Source: Paenibacillus sonchi
GTDB taxonomy: Bacteria > Bacillota > Bacilli > Paenibacillales > Paenibacillaceae
DNA: 64,000 nt
Direction: 5' to 3'
NCBI RefSeq assembly: GCF_016772475.1
Contig: NZ_CP068595.1
Location: forward strand, 5,208,001 to 5,272,000
Part shown: one piece after another, positions 63,653 through 64,000 of the stretch
Position numbering within the stretch: position 1 is the stretch's first letter
Layout of the letters: every line of letters starts with the position of its first letter
Notes under the pieces: model-generated
Told to the model about the DNA's origin: nothing
Database searches by the model: none
The model's input: only the letters and a program-made list of their open reading frames with translations
Program-made: the position numbers and the translations under genes

Positions 63653-64000
63653 ATGAGCTTTTTCCGAAAATTAAAAGAAAGCATCTCCGGCAAAACGGAG
63701 AGCGTAACGAAACAATTCCGCGACGGTCTGGAAAAGACACGCAAGGGGTTTGTGGAGAAGGTATCCGACCTGATCTCCCGCCGCAAGAAGATAGATGAAG
63801 AGTTCTATGAGGAATTGGAAGAGATTCTGATCGGCGCGGATGTCGGTGTAAATACTGTGATGACTCTCGTTGAGGAACTGAGAGCAGAAGTGAGGCAGAA
63901 GCGTATCGAGGATGCATCCGAGCTGCAGCCCATTCTGTCCCGGAAGCTGATGGAGCTGCTGCGCGGTGACGATGACAATAGCCTTAGGGAGAACCCGGAC
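63653..64000 (+). CDS. ftsY: Signal recognition particle receptor FtsY (3' end outside window)
   Basis: The first 116 codons are present and run off the window. AGGAGGAAC lies seven bases before the ATG at 63653. The sequence MSFFRKLKESISGKTESVTK begins a basic helical region that attaches the protein to the membrane, followed by KIDEEFYEELEEILIGADVG, the start of the NG helical bundle of SRP GTPases. The GTP-binding part is beyond base 64000. It receives SRP-bound ribosomes at the membrane, and its place after smc is conserved. Confidence 0.95.
   Translation, partial: MSFFRKLKESISGKTESVTKQFRDGLEKTRKGFVEKVSDLISRRKKIDEEFYEELEEILIGADVGVNTVMTLVEELRAEVRQKRIEDASELQPILSRKLMELLRGDDDNSLRENPD

Overview
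The window reads as a Paenibacillus-type chromosome segment (Firmicutes, Bacillales). Three things point there: strong AGGAGG ribosome-binding sites with ATG/GTG/TTG starts; a B. subtilis-like ylb order (rsmD, coaD, ylbJ, ylbL, ylbM/tmcAL, ylbN/yceD, rpmF) followed by fapR-plsX-fab-rnc-smc-ftsY; and typical Paenibacillus accessory genes (LipO-like solute-binding lipoproteins, AraC-binding protein fusion, GH3/GH94 glycan genes, YjcZ). No tRNA, rRNA, CRISPR array, prophage or complete insertion sequence was seen.

Layout. 1-6.5 kb: LacI regulator (cut by the window edge), GH3 beta-glucosidase and a GH94 phosphorylase, read here as a beta-1,2-glucan (sophoro-oligosaccharide) utilisation locus with paired LacI-type operators. 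6.7-8.2 kb: trpS behind a Trp T-box leader. 8.2-17.4 kb: secreted or poorly known genes (DUF5050-like, NADase-type glycan-binding, SUFU), a purine-riboswitch-like leader on an EamA exporter, a broken hypothetical gene, a LuxR regulator with a lipoprotein, and a PilZ protein. 17.5-24.8 kb: iron and nutrient genes (Fur box, AraC-binding-protein fusion, methyltransferase, MFS exporter, cre-controlled sugar-binding lipoprotein, CPBP protease). 25-36.7 kb: gdh, ddh, a lipoprotein esterase, a lone SecA2, a sulfurtransferase, a truncated ECF sigma factor and a phosphotransferase. 37-40.5 kb: a five-gene GntR/double-ABC operon. 40.6-46.4 kb: a second PilZ protein, small membrane and spore-type proteins, a 257-bp MITE-like element, a stalk-domain hydrolase, cysK and a heptad-repeat protein.

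46.8-64 kb is a compact housekeeping block: 16S rRNA methylation (rsmD), CoA synthesis (coaD), sporulation membrane protein (ylbJ), PDZ-Lon protease (ylbL), tRNA acetylation (tmcAL), yceD-rpmF, the FapR-controlled type II fatty acid synthesis set (fapR-plsX-fabH-fabD-fabG-acpP, then fabF), rnc, smc and the start of ftsY. A FapR operator lies over the promoter region upstream of fapR. Structured ~73-nt sequences related to one another lie upstream of fapR and of smc.

A caution covers the whole window. At least seven otherwise well-conserved genes are split by one- or two-base indels, mostly in short homopolymers (GH3, DUF5050-like, LuxR, solute-binding lipoprotein, gdh, sulfurtransferase, tmcAL), and one hypothetical gene needs several. 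The pattern looks more like residual sequencing error than gene decay, so each break is given as a single locus with the place of the shift. Real remnants probably include the 67-residue sigma-factor stub and a short aminopeptidase fragment.
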